Below, piece after piece: positions 45,572-54,571 of a stretch of 64,000 bases of DNA. The stretch is taken from assembly GCA_017468435.1 (NCBI GenBank), contig JAFUIP010000014.1, forward strand, positions 186,001 through 250,000, read 5' to 3'. Position 1 is the stretch's first letter. Every line of letters begins with the position of its first letter. Below the pieces are notes generated by a model. The model saw only the letters and a program-made list of their open reading frames with translations. It ran no database searches and was not told where the DNA came from. A program made the translations under genes and the position numbers. This DNA comes from Bacteroidales bacterium (GTDB taxonomy: Bacteria; Bacteroidota; Bacteroidia; Bacteroidales; UBA1402).

Positions 45572-47557
45572 ATGAAACACAAAAATCTTCTTGTAGGGCT
45601 TAGGACCTTACTTTTTCTATTGATGCTGTTTGCATTGCACCCAGAAGCGCAAGCGCTTGATTCATTGACTGTTGAGGCTGAGGAAACTTGGCGAGATACT
45701 TTGTCGTCGGTGGGCGTGGAGGCTGCATTCAGGAAAGAGCGACCCATTCATCCATTGGTGTACGGCAGCGGGCGAAGTTTTTCTACCGAAGAGGCTTATC
45801 GTTATGCCGGAAGTTTGGGCGATGTGGCCAGAATGGTGCGCAGTTATGCCGGCGTGGCTTGTCCCGATGATAGTCGCAACGACATCAGTGTGCGAGGCGG
45901 TTCACCAAGTCATTTGCTTTGGCGCATAGATGGTTACGAGATTGCGAATCCGAATCATTTTGCTTCCATCGGTTTGACGGGCAGCACCGTGTCTTTGCTC
46001 AACAGTAATCTTATTGCCAATTCGGATTTCTTGACGGGCGCATTTCCGGCTGAGTACGGCAATGTGCTGTCGGGTGTGTTCGATTTGCATTTGAGGCCGG
46101 CCGCGGAAGATTGGCGTTTTCGTGTGCAGAGCGGGTGGAATGGTTTCGAACTGGGAGCGGAAGGTCCTTTCAGCAAAAGTCGTGATGCAGGTTCTTTCCA
46201 GGCTGCGTATCGTTATTCTTTTTTGGATTTGTTGGCGCAATTGGGAATGGACACGGGTATCCGGCCCAAGTACCAGGATTTTACGTTGAAATTGGAGCGA
46301 AACCTTTCTGCTCATTGGTCTTTGAGTGCTTTGGCCTTGTGGGGCATCAGCCGTTTGACGCTTGAAGAAACGAGCGCCAAACTCTCCACGGGTTCATCTT
46401 CGGCCTTCGCGGGTCTTTGCCTCAGCTACGACGACGAAGGACACAACAAGGCAGCGTTCAGGCTGTATTGGAATCGGAGTTGCTGTGTGTCGGACATTGA
46501 GCAACATGCGGAAAACGTTTATGGCGAAAATCAGAAAGAAAGTCGTTATTCCTTGTCTGCGAAATGGGAAAATCGTTCCGTTCCAAGAAATTACTGGGTG
46601 GCAGGTGCGGGTCTTGATGTGTACGATATGCATTTCTTTTCGCGCTCGGCCACGATGCTCATGGGCAATTTGTATTTTCAAGACGAATTCCGTTTTTCTG
46701 ATGCTTGGAAAATGACGGCCGGACTGCGTTTGCAGACGAAACATTTGCTGAATCATAAGCATGCAAAGCCGGAAGCTCGCGCGGCGCTGCAATACCGCAT
46801 CAATGGGCAGCATCGTTTGGCTCTGGCTTACGGACGGCATCATCAGGCACAGGTGCACACCTTGTATCTTTCATCCAACGAGACTTTGGACTTCACGCGG
46901 GCGGATCACGTCTGTTTGAGTTACGATTGGTTTCTGGCAGAAAAGTGGCGACTAAAAGCCGATGCGTATTATCAGTTCTTGAGCGATGTGCCGGTGGAAA
47001 GGGAGCCTTCGGCTTACTCTGCTTTGAACGTGGGCGCTGATTTCTATATCCCGATAAAGTCCGGCTTGGTAAATGCAGGCAAAGGTCGCAATGAGGGCGT
47101 GGAACTAACCTTGGAAAAATTTCTCGACAATCGATGGTATGCCATGCTGAATGCGCATTTGTTTCGTTCTCGCTACGTCGGGTCTGATGGGGTTTGGCGA
47201 AGCAGTTCTTACGATTTGCGCAACATTGTCAACGCGGTGGCGGGCTATCGTTTCGATGTGGGAAAGAAGTATGTCCTGGGAACGGATGTAAAGTTTTCAA
47301 CCAGCGGAGGAAAGCCGGCGACGCCTTTGGGCGGCGAGTTCCATGCGGGACGATATCCGAAGTATCTTCGTTGCGATCTGAAGTGTTTCTGTCGGTATGA
47401 GGCAAGAAGAGTTGCTTACGAATTTGCAGTTGATTTGCAGAATCTGAGCAATCGCAAGAATATCTTGTACGAGGTGTATGATGCAGAAACGCAGTTGTTT
47501 ACGTATTATTACCAAACGCTATTTTCTCCCATGTACACTTTCAGCGTTCTCTTCTAA
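45572..47557 (+). CDS. TonB-dependent outer-membrane receptor
   Basis: A 661-residue receptor. The signal peptide covers about residues 1-28 (LLFLLMLFALHPEAQA). The plug has DISVRGGSPSHLLWRIDGYEIANPNHF and GAFPAEYGNVLSGVFDLHLR, then a beta-barrel ending in a terminal aromatic strand (MYTFSVLF). There is no N-terminal CarboxypepD-reg domain and no SusD partner, so it is not a SusC type; it may take up a metal chelate or other small ligand. The ATG at 45572 was chosen for its signal peptide and promoter. Its end overlaps the convergent DUF3109 gene by 39 bp. Confidence 0.88.
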   Translation: MKHKNLLVGLRTLLFLLMLFALHPEAQALDSLTVEAEETWRDTLSSVGVEAAFRKERPIHPLVYGSGRSFSTEEAYRYAGSLGDVARMVRSYAGVACPDDSRNDISVRGGSPSHLLWRIDGYEIANPNHFASIGLTGSTVSLLNSNLIANSDFLTGAFPAEYGNVLSGVFDLHLRPAAEDWRFRVQSGWNGFELGAEGPFSKSRDAGSFQAAYRYSFLDLLAQLGMDTGIRPKYQDFTLKLERNLSAHWSLSALALWGISRLTLEETSAKLSTGSSSAFAGLCLSYDDEGHNKAAFRLYWNRSCCVSDIEQHAENVYGENQKESRYSLSAKWENRSVPRNYWVAGAGLDVYDMHFFSRSATMLMGNLYFQDEFRFSDAWKMTAGLRLQTKHLLNHKHAKPEARAALQYRINGQHRLALAYGRHHQAQVHTLYLSSNETLDFTRADHVCLSYDWFLAEKWRLKADAYYQFLSDVPVEREPSAYSALNVGADFYIPIKSGLVNAGKGRNEGVELTLEKFLDNRWYAMLNAHLFRSRYVGSDGVWRSSSYDLRNIVNAVAGYRFDVGKKYVLGTDVKFSTSGGKPATPLGGEFHAGRYPKYLRCDLKCFCRYEARRVAYEFAVDLQNLSNRKNILYEVYDAETQLFTYYYQTLFSPMYTFSVLF

Positions 47558-48118
47558 CCACTTGGCAGCTTCGAGCAATTTGTCGTACCATTCCTGGCCG
47601 AAAGCGCGAATGAGCGGTTCTTTGAGAAACTTGTACACGGGCAGATCGAGTTTTTGTCCGCATTCGAAGGCGTCTTTGCACACCGGCCAACGGTGGTAGT
47701 TCACACCGAATCGTCCACCGGAAAGCGGCTGCAGGCGGATGGGGTAGAGGTGGCAGGAAAGAGGCTTCATGAACGAAGTCTTTCCTGCTCTCCACGCCTT
47801 TTCCAATGCGCAATAACAAATGCCGTTCTCGTCGTAGCAAGTGAATACGCAGTCTTTTCCATCGACAATGGAAGTCACGTCATCGCCATCGATGTCTTTG
47901 TAAGAGACGCCCTGCTTGTTGATGAGGGCACGGGCTTTCAGGGAGAGATCGTCCCAGACGGCGGGCAGCGCTTTTTCCAGTTCGGGGATTTCCTCGCTGA
48001 GAAGGGGGGCGCCGCTTTCGCCTTCCACGCAACAGATGCCTTTGCATTTGCTCAGGTCGCAGCAGAACTTCTTTTCGAAAACATCGAAGCTGATGAGTGT
48101 ATTGTCGATTTCTATCAT
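47519..48118 (-). CDS. DUF3109 family Cys-rich protein
   Basis: A 199-residue cytosolic protein with clustered cysteines: FCCDLSKCKGICCVEG near residues 18-33, FTCYDENGICYCALE in the middle and PLSCHLYPIRL plus WPVCKDAFECG later. This pattern is typical of DUF3109, likely a metal or Fe-S cluster-binding protein related to YkgJ-type families; its function is not known. It lies 11 bp past gpmI on the same strand and overlaps the convergent receptor gene. Confidence 0.85.
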   Translation of the reverse strand: MIEIDNTLISFDVFEKKFCCDLSKCKGICCVEGESGAPLLSEEIPELEKALPAVWDDLSLKARALINKQGVSYKDIDGDDVTSIVDGKDCVFTCYDENGICYCALEKAWRAGKTSFMKPLSCHLYPIRLQPLSGGRFGVNYHRWPVCKDAFECGQKLDLPVYKFLKEPLIRAFGQEWYDKLLEAAKWLEENAESVHGRK

Positions 48119-48129
48119 GATGTGCTTGT

Positions 48130-49653
48130 TTACTTAATCAGGCAATGACCGCTCATTTCAGCGGGAGTTTCAATGCCTAAGATGTGACAAATAGAAGGAG
48201 CAACGTCGGCTAAGATACCGTCTTCCACTTTGTCGTCCTTGTTGTCGGTGATGTACACGAAAGGTACGGGGTTGAGCGAGTGGGCTGTGTTGGGCGAACC
48301 GTCGGCGTTTACTGCGTTGTCGGCATTACCGTGGTCGGCAATGATGATGACTTCGTAACCGTGAGCCTTGGCAGCTTCTACCACTTTTTCAACGTTGGCA
48401 TCGACGGCCTTCACAGCTTTTTCGATGGCTTCGTACACGCCGGTGTGACCTACCATGTCGCCATTGGCATAGTTCACAGCGATGAAGTCGTACTTTTCGC
48501 TTTCGATGGCTTGTTTCAATGCGTCACCCACTTCGTTCACGCTCATTTCGGGCTGCAAGTCGTAAGTGGCAACCTTGGGCGAGGGAATGAGGATGCGGTC
48601 TTCGTTTTCGAATTCCTTTTCGCGACCACCCGAGAAGAAGAAAGTAACGTGAGCATATTTTTCGGTTTCGGCAATGCGCAACTGCTTCAGACCGTTGGTG
48701 GCAACGATTTCGCCCAAGGTCTTTTCAACATTGTCCTTGTCGAAGAGAATGTGAACGCCCTTGAAAGTGGCATCGTAAGGAGTCATGCAGTAGTACTGCA
48801 AGGGAATGGTGTGCATACCGGCCTCGGGCATGTCTTGTTGTGTCAGCACGATGGTAAGTTCCTTGGCGCGGTCGTTACGGAAGTTGAAGAAAATCACCAC
48901 GTCGCCTTCCTGAATGGTAGCCAAAGGCTGGCCGTTTTCGTCCACGTGGCAGATAGCCTTGATGAATTCGTCGGTAACGCCTTCTTCGTAAGATTCTTTC
49001 ATGGCCTGTACCATATCGGTAGAGGCTTTACCTACGCCGTTCACCATCAGGTCGTAAGCTTCCTTGACGCGTTCCCAACGTTTGTCGCGGTCCATGGCAT
49101 AGTAACGTCCGATGATGGATGCGATGGCGCCACCGGTGGTAGCCAAGTGCTTTTCCAAGGCTTCGATGAATCCCAGTCCGCTGCGCGGGTCGGTGTCGCG
49201 GCCGTCCATGAAGCAGTGCACGTAAGACTTGCTGATACCGTAAGTTTTAGAGATTTCGGTCAGTTTGAACAAATGGTCGAGCGAGCTGTGCACGCCACCG
49301 TCAGAAACCAAACCGAGGAAGTGAATCTGTTTGTCGTTTTCCTTGGCGTAGCTGTAAGCGGCCTTGATTTGCGGGTTTTCCAAAATACTGTTGTCGCGGC
49401 AGGCGATGTTGATTTTTACCAAATCCTGATACACCACGCGACCGGCACCGATGTTGAGGTGACCCACTTCGGAGTTACCCATTTGTCCGTCGGGCAAACC
49501 CACGTTTTCGCCGGAGGCTTGCAACTGAGAATGAGGATAATTCTTCAACAAACTGTCCCAATAAGGCGTAGCGGTGTTGAAAATAACGTCTGCTTTTCCG
49601 TGTTGGCCGATGCCCCAACCATCGAGGATCATCAGCATAGCTTTCTTACTCAT
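48130..49653 (-). CDS. gpmI: 2,3-bisphosphoglycerate-independent phosphoglycerate mutase
   Basis: A 507-residue metal-dependent mutase interconverting 3- and 2-phosphoglycerate in glycolysis. The catalytic Ser is S61 in [16 protein letters not shown]; the metal sites include LMILDGWG near the start and [12 protein letters not shown] near the end. [14 protein letters not shown] is also typical. Length is normal. It lies between the OmpA-like gene, 12 bp upstream, and the DUF3109 gene. Confidence 0.96.
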   Translation of the reverse strand: MSKKAMLMILDGWGIGQHGKADVIFNTATPYWDSLLKNYPHSQLQASGENVGLPDGQMGNSEVGHLNIGAGRVVYQDLVKINIACRDNSILENPQIKAAYSYAKENDKQIHFLGLVSDGGVHSSLDHLFKLTEISKTYGISKSYVHCFMDGRDTDPRSGLGFIEALEKHLATTGGAIASIIGRYYAMDRDKRWERVKEAYDLMVNGVGKASTDMVQAMKESYEEGVTDEFIKAICHVDENGQPLATIQEGDVVIFFNFRNDRAKELTIVLTQQDMPEAGMHTIPLQYYCMTPYDATFKGVHILFDKDNVEKTLGEIVATNGLKQLRIAETEKYAHVTFFFSGGREKEFENEDRILIPSPKVATYDLQPEMSVNEVGDALKQAIESEKYDFIAVNYANGDMVGHTGVYEAIEKAVKAVDANVEKVVEAAKAHGYEVIIIADHGNADNAVNADGSPNTAHSLNPVPFVYITDNKDDKVEDGILADVAPSICHILGIETPAEMSGHCLIK

Positions 49654-49665
49654 AGTTTTTATAAT

Positions 49666-50367
49666 TTAATTGTTTGATTTTCTGTTATTTCGTAATGATT
49701 GTCGTACTTCTCTTTTTACTTCTCTGCGCGTTTCGCGAATCATCTTCGGACTGATGACAACGGCAATTTCCACGCGGCGGTTCAGCTTGCGACCCTCTTC
49801 CGATTCGTTGGTGATGACGGGCACCAGGGAGCCTTTTCCTTCGGTGTAAATATTTTTCAAGCCGTTCTTTTTCAAAGTTTTACGCAATACCTTCGCCCGC
49901 TGTTCCGACAAGGCCAAAGATAGATATTCCGAGCCGTTATTGTCGGTGTGAACCAGTAAATACGTAAAAATACCGGGTGTATCTGCCAGTATCTCAGCAA
50001 GTTGTTTCAGTGGCGCCAAAGCATCTTCCTTCAGTTCGCTGCGTCCGCTTTTGAACACCCTGTCGCTGGGAAACACAATCAGCAAACCCTCTTCCGGCTG
50101 ACGCACAATGGCCTGGTTTCCAATCAGTTCCTTCAATTGGTTTTCCAAGATTTGTATCTTGCTTTTCAGGCGGACGGCCGTCAGCGAATCGATGTGTGAT
50201 TTTCCATCCTTGTCCACAGCGGCGTGTACAATGTATTCTACTGCAGTGTTTTGCAGTAATTCGTCGGTTTCGCGATCGTACAGCGCATTGCTTATTTCGT
50301 GCGGCACGGCGCATCCCGAAACAAGCATAGACAAAAGGGCAATTAGCAATGTGTGAATACGGTTCAT
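49666..50367 (-). CDS. OmpA-family lipoprotein
   Basis: A 233-residue lipoprotein: lipobox LVSGC near residues 15-19, a predicted coiled coil (SLTAVRLKSKIQILENQLKELI), then a C-terminal OmpA domain with FKSGRSELKEDALAPLKQLAEIL, HTDNNGSEYLSLALSEQRAK and GRKLNRRVEI. It should tether the outer membrane to peptidoglycan. The ATG at 50367 is preferred to an upstream TTG. It reads away from the divergent RHS locus. Confidence 0.88.
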   Translation of the reverse strand: MNRIHTLLIALLSMLVSGCAVPHEISNALYDRETDELLQNTAVEYIVHAAVDKDGKSHIDSLTAVRLKSKIQILENQLKELIGNQAIVRQPEEGLLIVFPSDRVFKSGRSELKEDALAPLKQLAEILADTPGIFTYLLVHTDNNGSEYLSLALSEQRAKVLRKTLKKNGLKNIYTEGKGSLVPVITNESEEGRKLNRRVEIAVVISPKMIRETRREVKREVRQSLRNNRKSNN

Positions 50368-50426
50368 TCGGCTGTTTTTCAAGCCTGCAAATGTACGAAT
50401 TTTTCTCTATGTTCTGGAAAAGAATC

Positions 50427-50456
50427 TTGTGCTTTTAAATGCTGATAGTATCTTTG
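50427..50456 (+). promoter_or_regulatory. Promoter of the RHS locus
   Basis: TTG (50427-50429), 19 bp, then TATCTTTG (50449-50456), an excellent Bacteroidota promoter 16 bp before the first RHS ATG. No other good promoter was seen up to 60505, so the five genes may be one transcript. Confidence 0.7.
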
Positions 50457-50472
50457 TGAAAATTCTTAAAAT

Positions 50473-53442
50473 ATGATGAAACGAATTCTGATTATCAGTT
50501 TGTTGCTTTTGTCGGTTTGTCCTTTGCTTCATGCGCAGGAAGAAGCATCGAGCATATCGATATTGAATCGGGTCGTCCCTCCTTCGCCTGGGGCGGCGGC
50601 TTTGGCGCGTTACGGAGAATATCCGGTCGGACACACGACAGGTGTTCCAAAGATTGAAATTCCCTTGTACGACATTCAGTTGGGCGATTATCATTTGCCG
50701 ATATCCATTTCGTATCATGCATCGGGAATACGTGTGGACGATGTTGCTTCGACGGTGGGGCTAGGTTGGGTGCTGAATGCGGGAGGCGTTGTGACGCGAA
50801 CCATACATGGAGCGCCCGATTTGAGATTAAGTCAAGCGACAGATAGAGACACTTTGTATCATTCTTATGCGGAACTGCATACGTTGATAGAACAGATGAA
50901 AAGTTCCGGAGGTTTAAATTTTGATAGATTATTGACTATTATCAATCAAGGGGCAATTGCAGAAGAAACCTTCAATACCAATTCCAAATATGATGTTCAA
51001 TCGGACAGGTATTGTTATAAATTCGGCAATAAGTCGGGTGTTCTTCGATACTCGCATAAGGATAACAGTTTTGTTACGCTTAATGCTGATCCACTATATA
51101 TTTATGTGACAAGGGGTGAAAATAGCGAATTTTATATCTTGGACACCGATGGGATAGTTTACATCTTTCAGGATAAAGAATATGTGGGCCCGACTAACGA
51201 GGAAACCTTAACAGAAATATCATCGTGGTATCTTTCTGAGATTCAAACCCCGAATGGTAATATAACTTTTGAATATGATAAGAAGTGCTATTATCATTAT
51301 GCCTACGCATTGTCGGAATCAATGGATTTGGGGTATTATAGGAAATTGAAAATAATGGGCAAGAAGTCAGACCCATTATGGATACCGGAAGAGGGTATTG
51401 GATTGGAGGGATTGGATATCAACGATTTGATATTGTCTTTAGATACTTCATATTCCGTAAAAACAAATAAAGAATCAATACAGCATCTATATAACATACC
51501 TATCTTAAAATGTATAAGATGGAATGGAAATCGAATAGATTTTTCTTATTCGACGGAACGAAGAGATCATCTCCCCATTCGATTGACAAAGATGGAGGTT
51601 AGAGATTTTCAAGGTGAGATAGTAAAGACGATTTCCTTCGACAATGATTATTACCTGGGGCGAGATTTGGATAATTACAGAATGCTCTTGCGTGGACTTT
51701 CGGTGTCAACGGAAGGGCTGTATTCATTCGTTTATGATACATCCCGACAGCTTCCTTCGTATTACCTGAAAGAAAAGGGATTGGATGGAAATGTGGCAAG
51801 ACATAGGTCTCGTACGGACTATTGGGGATATTGGAATGGAACAGAGAGCCAGAATTATGTATCCGTAGATGTTATAAGACCGATTATCAACTCCTATGTT
51901 AATAATGGCCATCATTTCTTTGCCAAAGAGCATTGGCTGGAAAATACAGCAAATAAGAATCCGAATTTCGAGTATGCAAAGACCGGTGTTCTGAAATCCA
52001 TTACATTTCCCACTGAAGGATCAACGGGATTTGTTTACGAGCCCAATGTCATAAATGGAGATACCGTGGGCGGCTTGCGGATAAAGCGTATCAGTTCTTC
52101 TGCAAATGATGGAAAATCAAGGATAAAGAATTATTATTATGATTGGGGGTATGTTACACACGATCCACCAGAGTTTATGATGAGATACAAGGTTTATCAT
52201 CGTTATATAACAATTTCAGACTCAAATATTTTATGTGAAAGAACAAGGTGTTTGGCAGATCCAATATTGCCTTTGAGTGATAATAGTGGTAGCCCTGTGT
52301 TTTATGAAACCATTAGAGAGGTTGATAATGAGGGAACTATTTGTTATGAATATCTCCCTGGGGATTCTGTTAAGTATATTGGAACCTTAGATAATCCTCT
52401 TTTATCTCCAAGCAATTTAAATGATGAGGGATATGCTCGTCCTTATCTTGAATCCAAAAAGATTTATGATAAGACAGGTCTTTTGTTGCAGACAGAATCT
52501 TATGAATACGAATCGAAGGGCGTTAAATCATACGAAGTGGGTAACGAGGTTATGTGTATTTATACGGTTGGAACTGAATTTGGAGAGATTCTTCCATTGA
52601 GATCATGTGTTGTAGATAGTACTTTCGTCCCACATGCCCAAGTCCTAGCTCACTCGTCGGTGTGTTTGTTGAAGAGCAGGACGGTGACGGACAATGTGAC
52701 GGGAGTGAGCAGTGTGGAAAGTTTCACCTACGACAGCCTGTATAGAAATCTCAAGCCCAAGAGCGTCACACGGACAGGCAGCGATGGCAAGGTATATAGG
52801 ACGGACTACGAATACACCATAGATAGGACGGATAATCTGTGCGATTCGATGGCCAATATGTATGGAATGCTGGATCAGGTGGTGGGCGAGAGATATTATT
52901 GCAACGACAATCTGTTGTCGACAAAAGCCATTGATTATGTGTATAATGGAGAGACGGATTGGTTTTATCCGAAATCCATAAGAAGCGCCCTGCAAGGCAA
53001 TCCCTTGGAAGAGGATATACATTTTGCCCGATACGACAATAAGGGTAATATCCTGACGCTGGTGGAGAATGCCACAGATACGGTGGCGCTGGTGTGGGGT
53101 TATCATTCACAATATCCCGTGGCACAAATAAAGGGAGCAAGTCATGAACGCCTGAGAACGGCCTGGGGATTGGAGTCGCTGCTGACGAGCATAGAAAGCT
53201 GTGATGATTCATCCGAAATGGGAAATTATCTTGTCAACTTGCGCACGGCTCTTGCCAATAAGAATGTATTGTTGACCACCTATGTGTATCGCCCCTTGTT
53301 CGGTCCCACGGCCATCACCAACGAGAACGGCTATACGCTCTATTACGATTATCACGACGATGGCAAACTATCTGTCATCCGTGATGCACAAGGTGTCATA
53401 AAGACTTTTGATTACAATTATAAACACCCACATGAGGAATAA
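50473..53442 (+). CDS. Secreted RHS-family protein (first RHS component)
   Basis: A 989-residue exported protein. The signal peptide is about residues 1-21 (ILIISLLLLSVCPLLHA). The region from residue 55 (GVPKIEIPLYDIQLGDYHLPISISYHASG) to VGLGWVLNAGGVVTR is the conserved opening of large Bacteroidota RHS-like proteins. YD-repeat-like strands continue to the C-terminus, which closes with YDYHDDGKLSVIRDAQGVIKTFDYNY. No toxin domain follows. The middle, roughly 50.9-52.6 kb, is more AT-rich than either end. It is followed 1 bp later by the spacer gene. It may form part of the encapsulating shell together with the DUF6443 protein; this is inference. Confidence 0.85.
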   Translation: MMKRILIISLLLLSVCPLLHAQEEASSISILNRVVPPSPGAAALARYGEYPVGHTTGVPKIEIPLYDIQLGDYHLPISISYHASGIRVDDVASTVGLGWVLNAGGVVTRTIHGAPDLRLSQATDRDTLYHSYAELHTLIEQMKSSGGLNFDRLLTIINQGAIAEETFNTNSKYDVQSDRYCYKFGNKSGVLRYSHKDNSFVTLNADPLYIYVTRGENSEFYILDTDGIVYIFQDKEYVGPTNEETLTEISSWYLSEIQTPNGNITFEYDKKCYYHYAYALSESMDLGYYRKLKIMGKKSDPLWIPEEGIGLEGLDINDLILSLDTSYSVKTNKESIQHLYNIPILKCIRWNGNRIDFSYSTERRDHLPIRLTKMEVRDFQGEIVKTISFDNDYYLGRDLDNYRMLLRGLSVSTEGLYSFVYDTSRQLPSYYLKEKGLDGNVARHRSRTDYWGYWNGTESQNYVSVDVIRPIINSYVNNGHHFFAKEHWLENTANKNPNFEYAKTGVLKSITFPTEGSTGFVYEPNVINGDTVGGLRIKRISSSANDGKSRIKNYYYDWGYVTHDPPEFMMRYKVYHRYITISDSNILCERTRCLADPILPLSDNSGSPVFYETIREVDNEGTICYEYLPGDSVKYIGTLDNPLLSPSNLNDEGYARPYLESKKIYDKTGLLLQTESYEYESKGVKSYEVGNEVMCIYTVGTEFGEILPLRSCVVDSTFVPHAQVLAHSSVCLLKSRTVTDNVTGVSSVESFTYDSLYRNLKPKSVTRTGSDGKVYRTDYEYTIDRTDNLCDSMANMYGMLDQVVGERYYCNDNLLSTKAIDYVYNGETDWFYPKSIRSALQGNPLEEDIHFARYDNKGNILTLVENATDTVALVWGYHSQYPVAQIKGASHERLRTAWGLESLLTSIESCDDSSEMGNYLVNLRTALANKNVLLTTYVYRPLFGPTAITNENGYTLYYDYHDDGKLSVIRDAQGVIKTFDYNYKHPHEE

Positions 53443-53443
53443 T

Positions 53444-54562
53444 ATGAAAAAGCCAATGATAATAACCGCCATGTGCGTGTGTGTCGTGTTATCATCCCTT
53501 GCACAGCACGAGCTCACCCGACAGGACAATATGATGCGAAACGGAGACTACCTGTATAAACAGCAGATACCCTTTATGCCGGCCGGTGAACGGGGCGAGA
53601 ATTTACTCTGGGAATGCCCCACGGAAGTTTCATCGGACAGAACTTACAGACAAGACTGCGGAGTGGTGGGAGACAGTCTGGTGAGCATAGAACATGGAAG
53701 CCTGTATTTTTATAAGATGCATTCGGACAGCCTTATGTGTACGGGCTTTGAGAACAGGACAACCCGTATGCAATCTCTCCTTGCCCGATGCGAACTCACT
53801 TACCCCTTTTCGTATGGAGACAGTGTTTTCGGCTATTATGCCATGCGGGGACTGTACGGCGAGCGCCTGCATATGAGCATGAGCGGCTATAGCTATACCA
53901 CGGCAGATGCCAAAGGACGTATGGTGCTGGGCGAAGATACTTTGGACAACGTGCTCCGAGTACATCGCTACGGTGAGTATGTACAGAATGTAGGCAAGGA
54001 TGCTTTGTCAATGAATATAAGCCAAGAAGATAGTGTAAAAGCCGTTTTGGAGAGAGATACGTTGAATGTCAAGTACGAAGATGTGTATCGGTGGTATGTG
54101 TGGGGTTATCGCTATCCGGTGATGGAGAGTTACGAGAGCGGCCGTATCCGTCAAGGAGAAAAAGAGCTCTTGTTTGCCACGGCCTTCCGCTATGCCCCCA
54201 TGGATCAGGCCTACGATCTGCCTTGCGACAGCGTCAACGAAGCTATAAGGGAACAACAGACGATGCCGGCATCGCAAGAGATGCAAGAAGACCCATTTCC
54301 GATAATGATGACGGCAAGGGTAACGGAAGACAAGACGGGCTTGCAACTTCATTACGAGTTGCAACAGACTTGCAGCATTACGTTTCGCGTGTATGATGCC
54401 GCCGGTCGAATGGTGGGTATGTTAAATAAAGGCCAAACGCAGAGCGGCTTTTATGAGGAAATGCTTAACTTTGTCTCTCCGCCACTAGGCGATGCCGTCG
54501 TGCTGCAAATGAAGGCCGATGAGCAGGAAGAGATAATGAAAATCAGTATCAATCGTCAATAA
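53444..54562 (+). CDS. Exported spacer protein with T9SS-like C-terminus
   Basis: A 372-residue protein beginning with a signal peptide (PMIITAMCVCVVLSSLAQ). The body has no domain I recognise; it is rich in Tyr, Asp and Arg. The last 65 residues (SITFRVYDAAGRMVGMLNKG...VVLQMKADEQEEIMKISINRQ) resemble the immunoglobulin-like type A sorting domain of type IX secretion. The ATG at 53444 lies 1 bp after the first RHS stop and was preferred over 53432. Genes of this kind often stand between the two RHS genes in Bacteroidota, so it may carry or cap the RHS complex on the surface. Confidence 0.65.
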   Translation: MKKPMIITAMCVCVVLSSLAQHELTRQDNMMRNGDYLYKQQIPFMPAGERGENLLWECPTEVSSDRTYRQDCGVVGDSLVSIEHGSLYFYKMHSDSLMCTGFENRTTRMQSLLARCELTYPFSYGDSVFGYYAMRGLYGERLHMSMSGYSYTTADAKGRMVLGEDTLDNVLRVHRYGEYVQNVGKDALSMNISQEDSVKAVLERDTLNVKYEDVYRWYVWGYRYPVMESYESGRIRQGEKELLFATAFRYAPMDQAYDLPCDSVNEAIREQQTMPASQEMQEDPFPIMMTARVTEDKTGLQLHYELQQTCSITFRVYDAAGRMVGMLNKGQTQSGFYEEMLNFVSPPLGDAVVLQMKADEQEEIMKISINRQ

Positions 54563-54571
54563 ACAGGAAAG

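Noticed and set aside
48280..49677. 465-residue plus-strand open frame across gpmI
   Set aside because: Antisense shadow of gpmI, which has an intact active site.
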